Below, piece after piece: positions 11,102 through 22,880 of a stretch of DNA of 64,000 bases. The notes below the pieces were generated by a model. That model saw nothing but the letters and a program-made list of their open reading frames with translations. It was not told where the DNA came from and did no database searches. Position 1 is the first letter of the stretch; every line of letters begins with the position of its first letter. The DNA is from Gymnothorax reevesii (lineage: Eukaryota; Chordata; Actinopteri; Anguilliformes; Muraenidae), in NCBI GenBank assembly GCA_029721435.1, contig CM056573.1, forward strand, positions 2,702,501-2,766,500. The letters are read 5' to 3'. A program made the position numbers and the translations under genes.

Positions 11102-11277
11102 CCCTTAGAGCGCTAAAAGCAGCTATTTCTGCTCAATGATGTAAGAAATCAAAATCAAAGCTGTTGAAAACCTATCATGTGGCAACTTGTTTAAACAAGT
11201 TGCCACATGATAGGCTTTTAATGGCACAAGATAATTAAATTTATATATTTTTTAAATTTATTTCAGTGCTCTAAGGG
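11102..11277 (-). mobile_element. piggyBac-like MITE, copy B, with perfect 44-bp palindrome
   Basis: This element is again 176 bp, from CCCTTAGAGCGCT to AGTGCTCTAAGGG. Its reverse complement matches the 9715-9890 copy over nearly the whole length, including CACTGAAATAAATT and TTTGATTTTGATTTCTTACATC. The centre (11171-11214) is a perfect palindrome, CCTATCATGTGG...CCACATGATAGG. The flanks (TAAG and TCAA) no longer show a clean TTAA pair. Confidence 0.75.
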
Positions 11278-13858
11278 TCAATGGATTGCTAGTTTTTGCA
11301 CAAAGATTTGCAAGATAAATTATGTGGCTGCTGAACAAAAAACTGTTTTCGGTGAAAGAGTATCAGCAGTTACATTTAAGTGTGGCCCAGAATTAAGGTG
11401 CAATGTGCTAAAATCTATAAAATAATGTCATTCACCAGGGAACCAGCTACAGCGCTCTGCCTCCAATCTCAGCCTGGACGGTTCTGCAGTTTCATAAATT
11501 GCCGGCTGTCCCTCACAGACCCAAATGAAAACCCAGAGGATCTGCAGCCGGGCTGCAGTTTCACTTCCTGTCACTCAGAGGCTGTGACTGTTAAGCAACA
11601 TCATTTTAGCAGCAATCGGCTCAGATGCCGTTAAGTCAATGTAACTCTTCCACATACAGCATTGACTTTATGATTTCCGGCTGAATTGAAGGCATATACA
11701 GTATTCACCACACATTCCCAGCAAGAGAAGTGCGCAATGTAAAACTAAATCAAATAAATAAATAAGTAAATAAATCATCGTGTGTACGAGAGATTATCAT
11801 TCATTAATATTCAGAGCGTGCTGGAGTTCTGTAATAAAGGCAATGCCAGACCAAGGCTCAGCATTCCTTCAAGCACTAATTTAACATCTAAAGTTTCAAC
11901 CTTCAATTTCATAGTGATTTCAGCCATTAAGTCCTGAAAAAACGATTCCTCCCTCTCTAGTTTGCGAGGGATTTCTCCCAGAATTCTGCATTCCTCTCAC
12001 AGTCCAAAGACATGAATCCCAGGCCTTGTGAAGACAGTGTAATTCCTGCATTGGATTGATGAACAGTTCAGGATATCTTCCCCATTGCATGCTGGGATAG
12101 ATTCCAGCCCCTCGTGCGCCTTACCACAGATGAGTTGGTTACGTAAGAGATGGACAGATGTACTGAATTAATCAACTGAATGTTAAATTGGCCCTATTAG
12201 TTCTGTTGATTAGGTCCTTTTCATGATAAAAGGGAATTTTACCGTCATTAGCCGCATTGTCTGACATAGCTATAGCTGCATGCCCTAAAAACGGCCCTGT
12301 ATTGCTAGTATTTGAAAAAGCAAACACATTTGGTGAAGACGACGAATCAAAAGGGTCTGAATTACGTGACTTTTATTTCTCTCTTTTATGCAAGGCAGCT
12401 TTGGATTGCTATTATTTACGCTGAATGTGTCATTCACAACAGAAAGGGTCATTTCGAGATCAAGAGTCCGCACTTCCAACATTTAGAAGCCAATTGATTC
12501 TTTAATTACATCAGTCACAATTTCCCCTCTTTTTTGCAATAAAAACATTTTCAGCACAATTTAACATGAACATGAAACTCTTTGGGAATGCGCAGCACAG
12601 CTACTCCTGACATGATGTGGCTACAACGGGTGTAGTCCTCATATACATGAAAAGAATTAAATCTTTTTGAAATTCTGGGATTAACTGTTGTGTTTGGAGC
12701 AAAAGCATCATATACAGGATGTCCCCAGGACTGATGCTGCACACCAATAAAATACACGACTCTCTTCCGTCGCTGTGTATTGAAAGGGATCATGCAGAGC
12801 GCAATACAAAGAGGAAATATATTTTCCCCCACATAATTCTGTCACACTGCGGACTGCCACTCAAAAAAGATGAACACGACCTCCTTCACCCCACATCAGA
12901 GATCCCATGAGCTCTCGGGACACAGAGGTCGGGGGTGTCAGGGGTGGGACCAGGACAGTGGGACAAGTCCCCTCAGACTGTTCCCAGATCATCCTCCGCT
13001 CATCACATGACCACCTCGTCAGCAGTGCTGACACGCAGCTCAAACAGAAGCACGCCGTGAGGTCAGGGCTCGAGGTCTGCAGCTCAGGGCTCGCAGGCTG
13101 TCGTTGGTAAACACAGCAGGAGAGAACAAACGAGAGAAATTCTGTCCAAGTGTCTAAAACATCAAGCCCACGGGTGTTCCCTAAGTCAGCATTTTCATCA
13201 GACAAACATCCTGATTAGAATTATCAGCACCGTTTACATGTTTACCTTCCTGACAGTTATATGTCTGAATCTGAAGCAGATTCAGGTTGTGTGTTTCGCC
13301 CGTGGCTGGAGCAGCAGGAGTTCGTCTGGGATTCGACTCAGCGATATCTGAGAAACAAACACAACCCCCAAACCAGCACACTGCTCTACGCCTGCGAAAC
13401 TCTGCAGCAATGTGATACTGAACAAGATTTTGTGTCGAACACCACACTACCTTATCTACTCTTCAAGGCAAGATTCTTGATCAGGCACTCGCTTGGGGCC
13501 CTTGGACCTCAGGGGGCCCAAAAGGTATGGGTGTCTGGTTTATCAGCCTATATGGCACTGCACAGTGGACTGAGGTAAAAAGCCATTGGCTGGGGCCCCC
13601 AGAAGTCAAGGGCATCTTAAAGGGCAAACAGACGGTGGAGATAGATGGGCAGATTTTATTGGAGGGAGGGGGAAGGAGTGCTTGCTATTTGTCCTGTGAT
13701 TGGTTACTGGATTCACGTTGCTCATCATTCTTTCATGACTTCGTTAATCCATCATTTCTACAAATATGGCTTGACATAAATATTGATATGAAATGACGTA
13801 AATCAAAGCAAGAAATGGCACAGTGGATATACTGCATCAGTACATAAACTGCATAATA
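11278..13858. other. No gene recognised
   Basis: Apart from the repeat fragment at 11985-12145 I see no gene. Short open frames at 12551-13205 and 13181-13796 have no family resemblance. GGGGCCC-rich words near 13490-13610 look repeat-derived but I could not bound them. Confidence 0.45.
11985..12145 (-). repeat. Dispersed fish repeat fragment
   Basis: The words ACAGTCCAAAGACATG, TGCTGGGATAGATTCCAGCC and CCCTCGTGCGCC match a very common dispersed fish repeat, whose family form is CAGTCCAAAGACATGCAGG, CTGGGATAGGCTCCAGC. This piece is in the opposite orientation to the copy at 36330-36645. Confidence 0.6.
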
Positions 13859-14940
13859 CAACCCTATTTCCAAAAAAGTTGGGACACTGTGTAAAATGTA
13901 AATAGAAACATAGCGCAATGATTTGCAAATTCTTTGAACATAATATTTATTTCAAAATAAGACAACGACAATATATCAGATTTTGAAACTGAGGTATTTT
14001 ATTCTTTTTTGGAAAATATGCGCTCATTTTTTATTTGATGTCAACAACAAATTTCAGAAAAGTTGGGACGGCAGCATAGTTACCACTATGTTGCATCAAG
14101 TCTTCTGCAATCAACACTTTGTAAGAGTTTGGGAACTTAGGAGACCAACTGCTGTAGTTTTGTAAGTAAAATGTTTTCCCATTCTTGCTTTATGTAGGCT
14201 TTTAGGTACTGAATACTTTGCAGCCTCCTTTGTCATATTTTTTGTTTCATTATGTGCCCAATATTGTCAGTGAATGACAGGTCTGGACTGCAGACAGACC
14301 ACTTTAGAACCCAGATTCTTTCACTACAGAGCCATGTTGTTGTAATATGTGCAGAGTATGGCGCTTAGCATGGTGTTGCTGAAATGACAAAGGCCCTCAA
14401 AAAAGGCATCTGAATGGCAGTTAATGTTGCTCTAAAACCTCCATGGTTTCTTCACGGATGCACAAGTGACCCATGCCATGTGTATTAATCACCCACATAC
14501 TATCATGGATGCTGACCGTTGAATCGTTTGCTGATAACCAGCTGGACGGCCCCTCTCCTCTTCAGCCTTGGGGATGTGGCATCCATGATTTCCAAAAAGA
14601 GTTTCACAGGGCAGTTTCCTGCTTCGCCTCAGTACATTTATAATGAACTTGGGCCCAGAGAGGAAGGCAGTGTTTCTGGATTTTGTTTATGTATAGAATA
14701 ATCTCTTCATGGCAGAAACGTGCATTTGTGGATGCAGTGACAAACAGTGTTTACTGACGGTGGTTTACTGAAGTGTTCTGAGTCCATGCAGTGATTCCGA
14801 CCTCAGAATCCTGTCTGTTTTTAATGAAGTGCTGCCTGAGGACCTGAAAATTCCAGCCATTCAAAATAAGAAGTATCCAAGTCCCTAAATAACTCTCCTG
14901 TGATTTTGGGGATCAAAGTTTTTAAAACGTGTTGCATAAG
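13859..14940 (-). mobile_element. Internally deleted Tc1/mariner-superfamily element
   Basis: It starts CAACCCTATTTCC plus an AAAAAAGTTGGGACA run directly after TA (13857-13858), the well-known end of a fish Tc1/mariner-type family (an ISRm11-like subgroup in my recollection). The right end shows the matching ACGTGTTGCATAAG near 14930. Inside, the decayed minus-strand transposase gene is recognisable at several points: GACAGGTCTGGACTGCAG (14278), CTTGGGCCCAGAGAGGAAGG (14649) and GAAGTGTTCTGAGTCCATG (14771). The region that would hold the transposase N-terminus is missing. Dense stops; inactive. Confidence 0.65.
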
Positions 14941-15977
14941 TACACGTACATATGTAGCCGATGATGATGAGTGGATCTACTTTGACAGGCACTAAATATT
15001 TCCCTTGTGGGGGAGTGGAATATTTTGCTGCTTCATTCTTCTCCCATTGGCTGGATTAGCTGCCACAAAGTGTGTGAGGGTTACAGCATTAATGCCAAAC
15101 TATCATTTTGTTTATTCTTGAGTCCTGCAGTTGACTATTACTTCATGTGAGTTGACTGATGATTTATTTATTTTTTGAAATCTTAAATGTTTTTCTTCTC
15201 GACCTTATTACTCCAGCGCAGTACATTTCCTTCTGACATTTAAAGACACCAAATGGGCCCAGAACACTGAGGAAGTTAATGAGAGAATAATAAGAGCCCG
15301 CAGCTATGGAGACAAATGATTGTAATTGTGCAGTCATTTCCTGATGATAAGGGCAACCAGGTTAAAACATGTCCAGGTCAAATAAACACACAGTGAAATT
15401 GGTTAAATGATTGGTCATTAATTAATTAAAACAAAAAAAAATGCAGAAATAAATTTAACAATAGACATTTGTGTTGTCACAATATATTCACTGCCATAGT
15501 ACTCAGTATCAGCAACGACTTGATGAGGAGAGTGTGCTTTGCACTATGAGGTTACCGTCTCTTAAGCAAAATCTAGCTCAGCCTTTCTGTTTGTAAAGAT
15601 AAATTCAGAATCAGAATCCACTTTTATTCATCCGAATAACATCTCAGGCTCCATATTTCTGCCTACGCAAACTATAACGCATGTGTCTAAAATGTTCTGC
15701 ACGACCTCAAACGACATATTTATCACCTTCGCCCAGTTTGGTAGTTTTCTGCTCTATTATTAAAGCGTTTGCATCTCAAGGGTTTGGACAAGGGTTGTGA
15801 GACAGATTGTACAGATTATAGGAAAACATGAGAAGTACATTCTGTATGCTTTTATACTTCACATGCATCAGATTGAATGATCTCACATTGTATGCGTGGA
15901 TCATTGTCTAGTTTGCTTAATATTCCAAGATTTAGAAATAAATCTAGCTCACTCAGTCCAACTTCTCATTTTTTTCT

Positions 15978-16068
15978 CATGATACAGAAAAATGGCGGCA
16001 CTCTCTGAAACTGTAACAGACATCCTGGCCAAAGATTTAGCATGGGCACCGCCATTTTCTGTATCATG
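15978..16068. repeat. Inverted repeat, ~20-bp arms
   Basis: CATGATACAGAAAAATGGCG (15978-15998) pairs with the reverse complement at 16049-16068 with a one-base indel; the spacer is about 50 bases. Confidence 0.7.
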
Positions 16069-16156
16069 TGACTCGTCTGCACATTATATGATGGGTCTGC
16101 ACGCTGTGATTGGTCGAGCACGTGAAAAATAGCAGCTGGTAGCCCCCACACAGCGA

Positions 16157-16226
16157 GTAACTTCCTCGTATGATGTGAAAATATCTAGCATTCTAGATAC
16201 GCTGCACTGTCACGTGAGGAAGTTAC
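16157..16226. repeat. Inverted repeat, 11-bp arms
   Basis: GTAACTTCCTC (16157-16167) and GAGGAAGTTAC (16216-16226) are exact reverse complements with a 48-base spacer. Confidence 0.6.
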
Positions 16227-16639
16227 GCAGCAAAACTCATCTCCACACGGTGCAACGTTGCCTGATGCAGTATATGCGAGTGTCACTTGCCTCAGGCAAA
16301 GTTGCACTGTCCGGGACAGGCTTTAGGCATATTTATCTGGTCGCAATCATGTCTGATGGGTAAAAGTCCAACGCAAATTGGTTTGGAGTGATTGTTAATT
16401 GTTTAAAAAAAAAAAAAGATCAGGTGTGAAGTGATTGGAAATTTGTGCCCCTGTTAATTCCTGTTGTACAGGGTGTATCAAAAAAGTCCCACTTTGAAAA
16501 ATTTCCCTAAAATTAATATTCTATAATTTTTAAAAAATCCTTTTAGATAGATTGATAGACAATGGTTCAATGCTTTTGTGGGCAATTGCACATACTCAAC
16601 ATGCCACTCATGAGTGAGCACAGGCTAATTACCTAAATT

Positions 16640-17504
16640 TCGATACATCTGTTTTGTGCGAAAAAAAAGTGCTGGGATGAAAACAGGATCTGAGACCACC
16701 GGAATCACATTTGCCAAAATACATCTTAATGATCCCCAAGACTTTTGGGAAAATATGCTGTGGACTGACGAGACAAATGTTGAACTTTCTGGAAGGTGCG
16801 CGCCCCGTTACATCTGCCATAAAACTAACAAAGCATTTCATAAAAAGAAAATCAAACCAACATTCAAACATGGTGGTGGTAGTGTGATGGTCTGGGGCTG
16901 CTGTGCTGCTTCAGGACCTGGACGACTTGTCATAAATGATGGAAACTTGAATTTTGTTCTCTCCTGGAAAATCCTGAAGGAGAATGTCCAACCCTCAGAT
17001 TGTGACCTCAAGCTCAAGCGCACTTATGTTATGCAGCAGGACAATGATCCGAAACACACCAGCAAGACCACCTCTGAATGGCTTAAAAAAACAAAATGGA
17101 GGTTTCGTTCGGACTTAATTCCACTTGACATGCTGTAGCATGACTTTAAACTGGCTGTTCACGCATGAAAATCCTCTAATGAGGCTGAATTAAAACAATT
17201 CTGCAAAAAAAGAGAGGGCCCAAATTCCTCCACCGTGATGTGAAAGACTCACTGTCAGTTATCGCAAAGCCTCGATTGCAGTTATTAGGTTTAGGGGCAA
17301 TTACTTTTTCACATAGGGCCAGGTAGGTATGGTTGGCTTTTTTCCCTCAATAAATGGAATAATCATTTAAAAACTGCATTTTGTCTTTACTCTGGTTATT
17401 TTTGTCAATCATTAAAATTAGTTTGAAGATCTGAAACATTTAAGTGTGACATATGCAAAAACATAAGAAATCAGGAAGGGGGCAAATACCTTTTAATGGC
17501 ACTG
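16640..17504 (+). mobile_element. 5'-truncated Tc1-like transposon
   Basis: The right end is diagnostic: sequence down to AATGGCACTG (17495-17504). Read backwards it starts CAGTGCCATTAAAAGG and continues TATTTGCCCCCTTCCTGATT, the standard end of a large fish Tc1 lineage. The usual TA is AA here. The transposase C-terminal half precedes it. The left half and left inverted repeat are missing; I place the left limit only roughly. Confidence 0.75.
16656..17138 (+). pseudogene. Tc1-like transposase, C-terminal half
   Basis: This is a 160-codon remnant of a DDE transposase that would cut and join element ends at TA sites. The residues WTDET (Asp38) mark the first catalytic acid. GGGSVMVWGC (73-82) is the conserved core motif. 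MQQDNDPKHTSK carries the second Asp (129). The third position sits in SDLIPLDML (151-160), where the family has PDLNPIEML, so the catalytic Glu is replaced by Asp and several residues before it are deleted. The frame then stops, and the usual tail is only partly readable to about 17220. The N-terminal paired-type DNA-binding domain is absent. The product would be inactive. Confidence 0.85.
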
Positions 17505-19030
17505 AACATGTGGGTGTGGACCAGGCCTTAGGCAGCACAAAACAGGCAACAGCAGCAGGCTGGTAATGAACTGGATGAAAGGGCCCTACAGATGATGTCT
17601 TTCACATTGTGAGGAGTCATATGACTGAAAAAAAATGCGCATAATATTGCTTAATGAAGCTTCAAGTAAATACTTTTACTGCTTTTTTAAAATATTACAT
17701 GGAGTATAATGTTAGTTCATTTTTCATAATCCAGTAAACAAAAGGCTGCAACAGAACATGGAATTATCAGGAAAATTTAAATTTTTCTCAAATAAAATAT
17801 TCTGATACCCTTTCTTGCAGTATTACTCTGAAGCTGAACATTATTGAATCTCTCAGACATCATCACACCTTTAACATCCTGCACAGCTGTCAAAATAAAG
17901 CTGTTAGTCTGCATGTTAACCTCGTACTCATTGTGTTATATGAGATCCGACATGCAGGCACAGAGCCAGAAAACCTCAGATAAAATAGATGTTTCTGTAA
18001 AACGGTTCTGCACATGAAAATTCCATGAAATAAAGCGATTTTTTCCTCCATCACCATCATTTGATCCCACATCCAAAAGCTTGAAGTCTGCAGTAGAATT
18101 AACAGATGACTCTCCTGCTCCCATATTTTTGGTGGGAATAAAATGCGCCGGAGAGAAGCCTGCAATTTATAGCTACAATAAAGTATCAGTGCTGCAGTTG
18201 GCCGTATCTCAGAGGCATTCCTGGCACACGGTCCGGAATATGAATGAATGACATCGGGGATTTTATTTTACACTGGCAAAGCTCTGTGTCTGTTTCAGAG
18301 ACAGAAATAGATCTGAGTCCAATGTAATGAAATGCTCTGCTGCAAACTTCTGTGACTCCCCAACAAACCGCATCCAGGTGACACATTTCTGAATGATTGT
18401 TAAGGTCATAGCTGTGTTCGGCGTTGCCACCTTGCAGACAAGGTTTTGGTTCAGGTCCTGCACTGGGTCCTTCAGTTTGCGGGTACTGACCGTGTCTGTG
18501 TGGGTTTTTGTAGAGTTCCTGTTCCTGCCACAATCCAGCGACACTGGATGATCAGCCTTCTTAGGTATTCTGGGTCATTTATGTCAGTGTTTACAATGCT
18601 TGGATGATAAGACAATATAACTATTAAGATGCTCACTGTTATTTAACGTTACAATCCTGTGCATTGAGACAGTCATCAGCAACTAAGCACGTTTCTGTGT
18701 TGATGTTCCCATAACGTTTAAACCTGCCAGCCTTACATGACTGAATTCATGGCTGACATGTTTGGCATTGCTTTGAAAGCATTGCTTTATCACAGAATAG
18801 TCATGAGAAGATTATGGGAAAAAAGTGGGAAATTCCCCCGACACAATCCTTCTCCTATTCCTAAACTTCTGTGGCCTACAGCATTACGGCTGCTCAAGAA
18901 TATATCCTGCAATACAATAAAGGCTTTATCCTATGTGATCTCTTCACTGTGACCTCCTGCTGTCCACAATGTTCAAGGCCACTGACCTGAGATCAGCTCA
19001 TCATTTATTCAAATTATTCACCAAATATAT
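17505..19030. other. No recognisable feature
   Basis: No gene or bounded repeat seen. Overlapping minus-strand open frames at 18186-18544 have no recognisable family and no supporting signals. Confidence 0.45.
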
Positions 19031-19032
19031 CT

Positions 19033-19062
19033 TACAGTTCTGCTCATAAGTTTACGTACCCC
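19033..19062. repeat. Possible Tc1-like terminal fragment
   Basis: TACAGTTCTGCTCATAAG followed by TTTACGTACCCC resembles the end of a fish Tc1-like family (TGCTCATAAGTTTACATACCCC). No opposite end was found. Confidence 0.4.
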
Positions 19063-19721
19063 TCGTGGACTTTTGTAAGATGGGAGATGAAGCTGTGATG
19101 CAGTAGGCTGGCAGACTGGGCGAGTCCAGAAACTGAGGCTCATTCTAAACGTCAAAGAACTCAGGAGTTCTGCAATATGACAAGTTATTTGGACGTCCTC
19201 TGGATGAGAGGGCAGTTGACTGGACCTTAACTCATCTGTTTAAATATCCTGAAACTCTGGAAATATCAAACCTTCTCACATGTCCATTATGCCACTGCAA
19301 ACTGACTTAGGCACAAATAACCTTATTTTCATGTAAAGTAATTCAGCAAAAGAGCTTTTCATGACAACGTCATCATATTAATAAATACATGAATAATTAA
19401 TATAATTCTCCTGGCATGTTTGGTATGTTTCTGTTCAGAATATTTCAAGGAGTTGAATGAAACATATTTCATTGCATATAAAATTATGGTTTATTCAATT
19501 TCAGAAACTCCATACAGAACTATCAAAGTAAAATATCCCCTCTGGTAATCATCTTGTTTTCCTTTCCCTCTGCTAAATTATTTTATTACAAAAGTACATC
19601 CTCCAAATGGTGGAAACCCAAAATCTAGATCCGACCCCCTTCCAGTTAATTATGGCCATGCTATCTGGATCAAAGATGTGATTTTGCTTAAAGCAAAGGG
19701 ACACAATCCATTCTGGGAAGA

Positions 19722-20380
19722 TCGCAAACGACTTCCCACACATCTGTATACAGTCTGTAGCTCATATAGTTACAGAACATCACAGACGACTTCCCACACG
19801 TCTGTATACAGTCTGTAGCTCATAAAGTTACAGAACATCACAGACGACTTCCCACACATCTGTATACAGTCTGTAGCTCATAAAGTTACAGAACATCACA
19901 GACGACTTCCCACACGTCTGTATACAGTCTGTAGCTCATATAGTTACAGAACATCACAGACGACTTCCCACACATCTGTATACAGTCTGTAGCTCATATA
20001 GTTACAGAACATCACAGACGACTTCCCACACGTCTGTATACAGTCTGTAGCTCATATAGTTACAGAACATCACAGACGACTTCCCACACGTCTGTATACA
20101 GTCTGTAGCTCATATAGTTACAGAACATCACAGACGACTTCCCACACGTCTATATACAGTCTGTAGCTCATATAGTTACAGAACATCACAGACGACTTCC
20201 CACACGTCTGTATACAGTCTGTAGCTCATATAGTTACAGAACATCACAGACGACTTCCCACACGTCTGTTTACAGTCTGTAGCTCATATAGTTACAGAAC
20301 ATCACAGACGACTTCCCACACATCTGTATACAGTCTGTAGCTCATATAGTTACAGAACATCACAGACGACTTCCCACACG
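19722..20380. repeat. 58-bp minisatellite, about 11.3 units
   Basis: The unit ACGACTTCCCACACRTCTGT then ATACAGTCTGTAGCTCATAT then AGTTACAGAACATCACAG repeats with an exact 58-base period. The anchor word CGACTTCCCACAC recurs from 19729 to 20367, a span of 638 bases or exactly 11 periods, with no indels. Variation is limited to a few positions (CACACG/CACACA, ATATAG/ATAAAG, one TATATA, one TGTTTA). Confidence 0.97.
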
Positions 20381-20960
20381 TGCATCTCTATTGCATGTGT
20401 AGCCCACACAGTCAGGGGAGGTCGTGTCCAATCTCACCCCCGCACACGTTAGTGCGTGTGCAGCATATTCATCTGAACGACTGTATTCGGTCTTTCCCGT
20501 ATGAGCTCAGTATGTGTGTCCCCTTTGTCTTTGTCTAAATTTGTGGTAACGTGTATTTGGTTTCTTAATTTAAGTTCTTGCCTGCCTAGTGAATAAATTA
20601 TTGTTATTCCTTTAAACTTGCATTTTCTTTGTGAATCTAATCCTTTTACATTCTTTCTAGCCACATTACGACAGATACTTAGCGGTTTAATCCTAACCAA
20701 GGACCGACTGGCCAGCGGCCCGGTAGGGGAATTGGTTTTATTAGTCTCCTACCGGAAACGGAGGGGACTATTGGATAGCACTCCATCCGTCCGTCAGTCA
20801 GTCCGTCAGTCCGTCGTCCGCATTCGTGTCCGCTCCATAACTTCAATACCGTATGACCTAGGAACATCAAAGTTGGTGTGTGGATGCATCTTGGGGAGAG
20901 GGTGTGTCATGTACCCTATTCAGGTCACTTTGACCTACTTTTTAGGAAATATAATAATAA
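20381..20960. other. Repeat-like sequence, family not identified
   Basis: It includes a hairpin CCGGTAGGGGA...TCTCCTACCGG (20719-20754) and a CCGTCAGT-rich stretch (20788-20815). After that come words such as CCGTATGACCTAGGAACATC and GGTCACTTTGACCTAC that recall a dispersed fish repeat. No coding capacity. Confidence 0.4.
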
Positions 20961-21600
20961 TAATAATAATAATACATTTTATTTATAACGCACTTTACAT
21001 TTGTAAAACAAATCTCAAAGTGCACAAAAAGCAACAAAAAAGGTAACTGACAAGTAACTGATAAATCAATAATAAAGAAAAAATAAAATCCAGGAAATAG
21101 CAAAAGTAAAATCCAAACATGGGGTAAAATTAAGCTGTAAAGGCTTTACTAAAAAGGAAGGTTTTCAGTCCTTTTTTAAAAGCATCCACCATCTGTGGAG
21201 CCCTAAGATGGTCAGGAAGGGCGTTCCACAGACGGGGAGCAGTAGTCTCAAAGGCTCTGTCGCCCATGGTTTTAAGCCGAGTCCTGGGCGGGCGCAGACG
21301 GTGCATTTGGCCTGACCGGGTTCTGTCTGAGGTATGTGGGGTGAGGAGTTCAGTGAGATAAGTGGGGGCTGCACCATGCACACAGTGGTGGGTGTGGAGG
21401 AGGATTTTGTATTGAATGCGGAGGTGGATGGGGAGCCAGTGCAGAGAGTGGAGGATGGGGGTGATGTGCTCATGTTTACGCACCCTCATCAGGACCCTGG
21501 CAGCGCTGTTCTGAACATATTGGAGCCTTTGGAGACTCTTGCCAGGGATCCCGATGAGGAGTGCGTTACAGTAGTCCAACTGTCCATCCACCAGTAGGGG
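20950..21600 (-). mobile_element. 5'-truncated L2-like LINE
   Basis: On the minus strand a reverse-transcriptase C-terminus (21130-21600) is followed by a short 3' region ending in CACTTTG...AAAGTGCGTTATAAATAAAATG and a run of ATT units (TAATAATAA on the plus strand, 20951-20972). This is the typical L2/Rex-like 3' end. The 5' truncation point is near 21600. Confidence 0.85.
21130..21600 (-). pseudogene. L2-like reverse transcriptase C-terminal domain
   Basis: An open stretch of about 155 codons reads LDYCNALLIGIPGKSLQRLQ, NSAARVLMRVRKHEHITP, LHSLHWLPIHLRIQYK, TMGDRAFETTAPRLWNALP and FKKGLKTFLFSKAF. These are the conserved blocks after the palm domain in fish L2-like elements. The frame is intact to its stop at 21130, so this copy is young compared with 4580-6445. 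The open frame extends upstream to 21645, but the first residues (MRHLSANVVLLCK) come from flanking DNA. The catalytic domain is missing through 5' truncation, so the fragment is dead on arrival. Confidence 0.85.
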
Positions 21601-21602
21601 AC

Positions 21603-22280
21603 TAGTTTTGCACAGCAATACGACATTCGCCGATAGGTGGCGCACTTGTCAAGTTGGGCAGACAATCACATTCTACTCATTTAAAGGGTCTATGTAGCGG
21701 CGGTTCTGGAAATTAAGCCATCAGGGAACCCATGGAGGAAAAGTCAGTTTCCGTTAAATTCCCTAAAGGAACCCATGAGTGTCTGCATAGACCTGGGTTT
21801 GTAGTCTCTGAGCCAAAAGAAGCCGTTGCTGCGGTGATTCTTCTCATCCCCTGGTATTACCAACAAACCTAAGATTCAGCAATAATGCGAAAACCCGGGA
21901 GCATATATTGAGTAACGGAGGTTTTCATTTAAAAGTCCGCGGTGCAATCACCCCGAGATCCACGCATGTTTCACTAAGCTCTAAAATCTCATTCTAATTG
22001 GAGTCAGATATTGATCAAGAGCAGATCAAATGTCTTATGGAGTCAGATCTGTTGTAACCGTTGTGCTTTTGTGCCCTTTTTTTACGAACAGAGAAAATTG
22101 ATTCATTTTTATTATGATTCACACCAGCAAAAAGTTTGTGCTGAGCCTTCGCCTTTGGCAGTTTCCGTCGTTGGTATTGCTGTGTGGTTTCACACTTTCA
22201 AAGATGTTTTAAAAAGTATTTGTGATGACGCAAAACTCAGTGCTTTCACTCACAAACACTGATTTGATGAAGTTCTTAAT
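21603..22280. other. No recognisable feature
   Basis: No gene or bounded repeat seen on either strand. Confidence 0.4.
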
Positions 22281-22284
22281 CAGC

Positions 22285-22880
22285 ACAGAATTTGGCATTT
22301 GGCCTAAAGTTTTTTATACCCAAGTGAAAGTTTGCCAACACTTGGTTCTTAATAATATGTGTTGCCTCCTTGAGCATCAATGGCTGCTTGCAGAGTTTGG
22401 TGATATTTTGTATTAGTCCCTTGATTTTCTCCAGTGGTAATGTTACCTATTTTTCATGGTCAACAACCTTTCAGTTCCTGTAAGTCCTTTGGCATCCTTG
22501 TACTGCACATTTCAGTTTTCCCTAAAGTGTCTCAATGATTTTGAGGCCTGGAGAATTTGAGGCCAATCCCAGATCCCTCACACACGTGTTGGCGATGAAA
22601 TGTCACTTTGGAGACCACTGTTGCCATTTTGAATGTCCCAGTGTGCACCGCGCATATCTTCTGCTCTGATGCGTGCACATTTTTTTCAGAAATCTGTGAA
22701 TCTGTGACATTTATCTTATCATCAATTTTTAACAAATTAGCAGTGCCACAGTAACACAGAGATCCTCCTCCAATCCTCCTGGTTATGGTTATGACTGTAT
22801 GGTAAAGTTTTTGCTTATCACTCAATATGACTTTACTCCAGAACTCTTAGGGTTTCTGTGGATTCTGTTTGGTGTCGGTC
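22285..22880 (-). pseudogene. Tc1-like transposase remnant
   Basis: Read on the minus strand, 22580-22310 gives SPGLKIIETL (family norm SPDLNIIENLW, third catalytic acid region), GKLKCAVQ, PLEKIKGLIQNITK and QPLMLKEATHII. These correspond to the C-terminal tail of a Tc1-like transposase. Words to about 22880 (GACCACTGTTGCCATTTTG, CTGTGGATTCTG) match the same element family further upstream in its gene. Stops and frameshifts are frequent. The second catalytic Asp is not clearly legible. Neither inverted repeat is visible. Confidence 0.65.

Larger units (their letters stand above)
14941..16560. other. No gene recognised; two short inverted repeats
   Basis: Nothing gene-like is visible. Two hairpin-forming pairs lie at 15978-16068 and 16157-16226. 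At 16456 the string TACAGGGTGTATCAAAAAAG could be a transposon end, but I see no partner. Confidence 0.45.

Noticed and set aside
12551..13796. Cluster of overlapping open frames that might be exons
   Set aside because: They overlap on both strands, show no conserved motif, and lack convincing acceptor and donor pairs.
19722..20380. CRISPR-like array
   Set aside because: Units are contiguous 58-bp repeats without unique spacers, in a eukaryotic context. It is a minisatellite.
21334..21597. 87-codon plus-strand open frame
   Set aside because: It is the antisense of the L2-like reverse-transcriptase segment.
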